Positions 63,638-64,000 of a stretch of DNA of 64,000 nt are shown here, piece by piece. Numbering within the stretch: the stretch's first letter is position 1; each line of letters opens with the position of its first letter. Position numbers and translations under genes: made by a program. Below the pieces are notes generated by a model, which saw only the letters and a list, made by a program, of their open reading frames with translations, searched no databases and was not told the origin of the DNA. Source of the DNA: Brachypterus glaber. Its lineage: Eukaryota > Arthropoda > Insecta > Coleoptera > Kateretidae. Location of the stretch: NCBI GenBank assembly GCA_958510825.1, contig OY294044.1, forward strand, positions 105,996,893 to 106,060,892. Direction: 5' to 3'.

Positions 63638-64000
63638 ATTTAAGTACTTTTTTACGCGCGCGTATTTTTTTGTGGGATTTCAAGTTTATGGAGAACTTGA
63701 CCCTCGAGTCGAGGGCCTCGACTGATTCTATGTTAATTTTTACGAACAAAACTAATTGTAAAATGTAAAATGACATTATATTGGCTTATTAAGCTTTACA
63801 AAAAAAAACATATACACACCATTTTATTCAATAGGGGTCATATTAATTACGTCACACACTGGGGTGGGGGTTAGCTCTTCATTAAGAGTGATAATGGGAT
63901 AGAAGATATAACTCCAAAGTGCTAAAGTTTTTTATTTTTTTAAATTTATAAAACTACACTACATTTTACAAATATCCTATACTTTACATAGCTCGTGTAA
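63638..64000. other. Window end, nothing recognised
   Basis: AT-rich; includes a (GC)n-like ACGCGCGCGT at 63653-63662 and a CTCGAGTCGAGG palindrome near 63704-63715. No gene seen. Confidence 0.4.

Overview
The window looks like insect nuclear DNA. It is strongly AT-rich, its genes are split by GT-AG introns, and it is packed with eukaryotic transposable elements. These include RNase H-bearing non-LTR retrotransposons, a Penelope-like element, a Tc1-type transposon, tRNA-derived SINEs and many foldback MITEs with TA, 8-bp or AT-only 2-bp target-site duplications. The order or species cannot be fixed from sequence alone. Everything below is read by eye; identity levels and repeat boundaries are approximate unless a duplication is named.

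Three host genes were assembled across splice sites with every reading phase consistent. (1) A secreted pancreatic-lipase-type enzyme on the + strand has nine coding exons spread over 40 kb (1450-41478). It encodes 528 residues with signal peptide, full Ser/Asp/His triad, lid loop and a C-terminal PLAT-like domain; its last exon (41400-41478) is only 79 nt long and lies 5.9 kb beyond exon 8. (2) A compact NEK8/9-like protein kinase on the + strand has five exons (46443-51021). Its 273 residues are kinase domain only. (3) The spliceosomal U2 snRNP protein A' gene is on the - strand, with five exons (57191 down to 54158) and 242 residues. A possible non-coding first exon of a further + strand gene lies near 60950-61131.

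Region by region: 1-1449 is lipase upstream DNA. The lipase introns hold most of the repeats: a MITE interrupted by a SINE that is itself interrupted by a GC-rich LINE (6232-9955), a Penelope element with a hammerhead-like motif (about 11600-13850), a four-deep nest of elements (16060-18586), several 5'-truncated LINE tails, a 1.9-kb insertion (25135-27067), and two foldbacks that squeeze exon 7 (28789-29589 and 29760-30598). A 2.6-kb decayed transposon lies just before the last exon (38655-41242). Between lipase and nek lies a Tc1-like transposon with roughly 700-bp inverted repeats (41803-44181). Nek introns and 3' flank hold copies of the same MITE families. The U2A' introns hold a foldback, a 49-bp LINE relic and an 8-bp-TSD MITE. 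The last 7 kb is intergenic, with 21-bp minisatellites, a Penelope inverted repeat, foldbacks and a SINE.

The genes have unrelated jobs (lipid hydrolysis, a cilia- or cell-cycle-type kinase, splicing) and share no pathway. The most unusual content is among the repeats: one set of four elements shares CCC...GGG ends, AT-only 2-bp duplications and element-specific short palindromes, and another pair shares CGAGGG ends, 8-bp duplications and arrays of GGAASTC-type short repeats.
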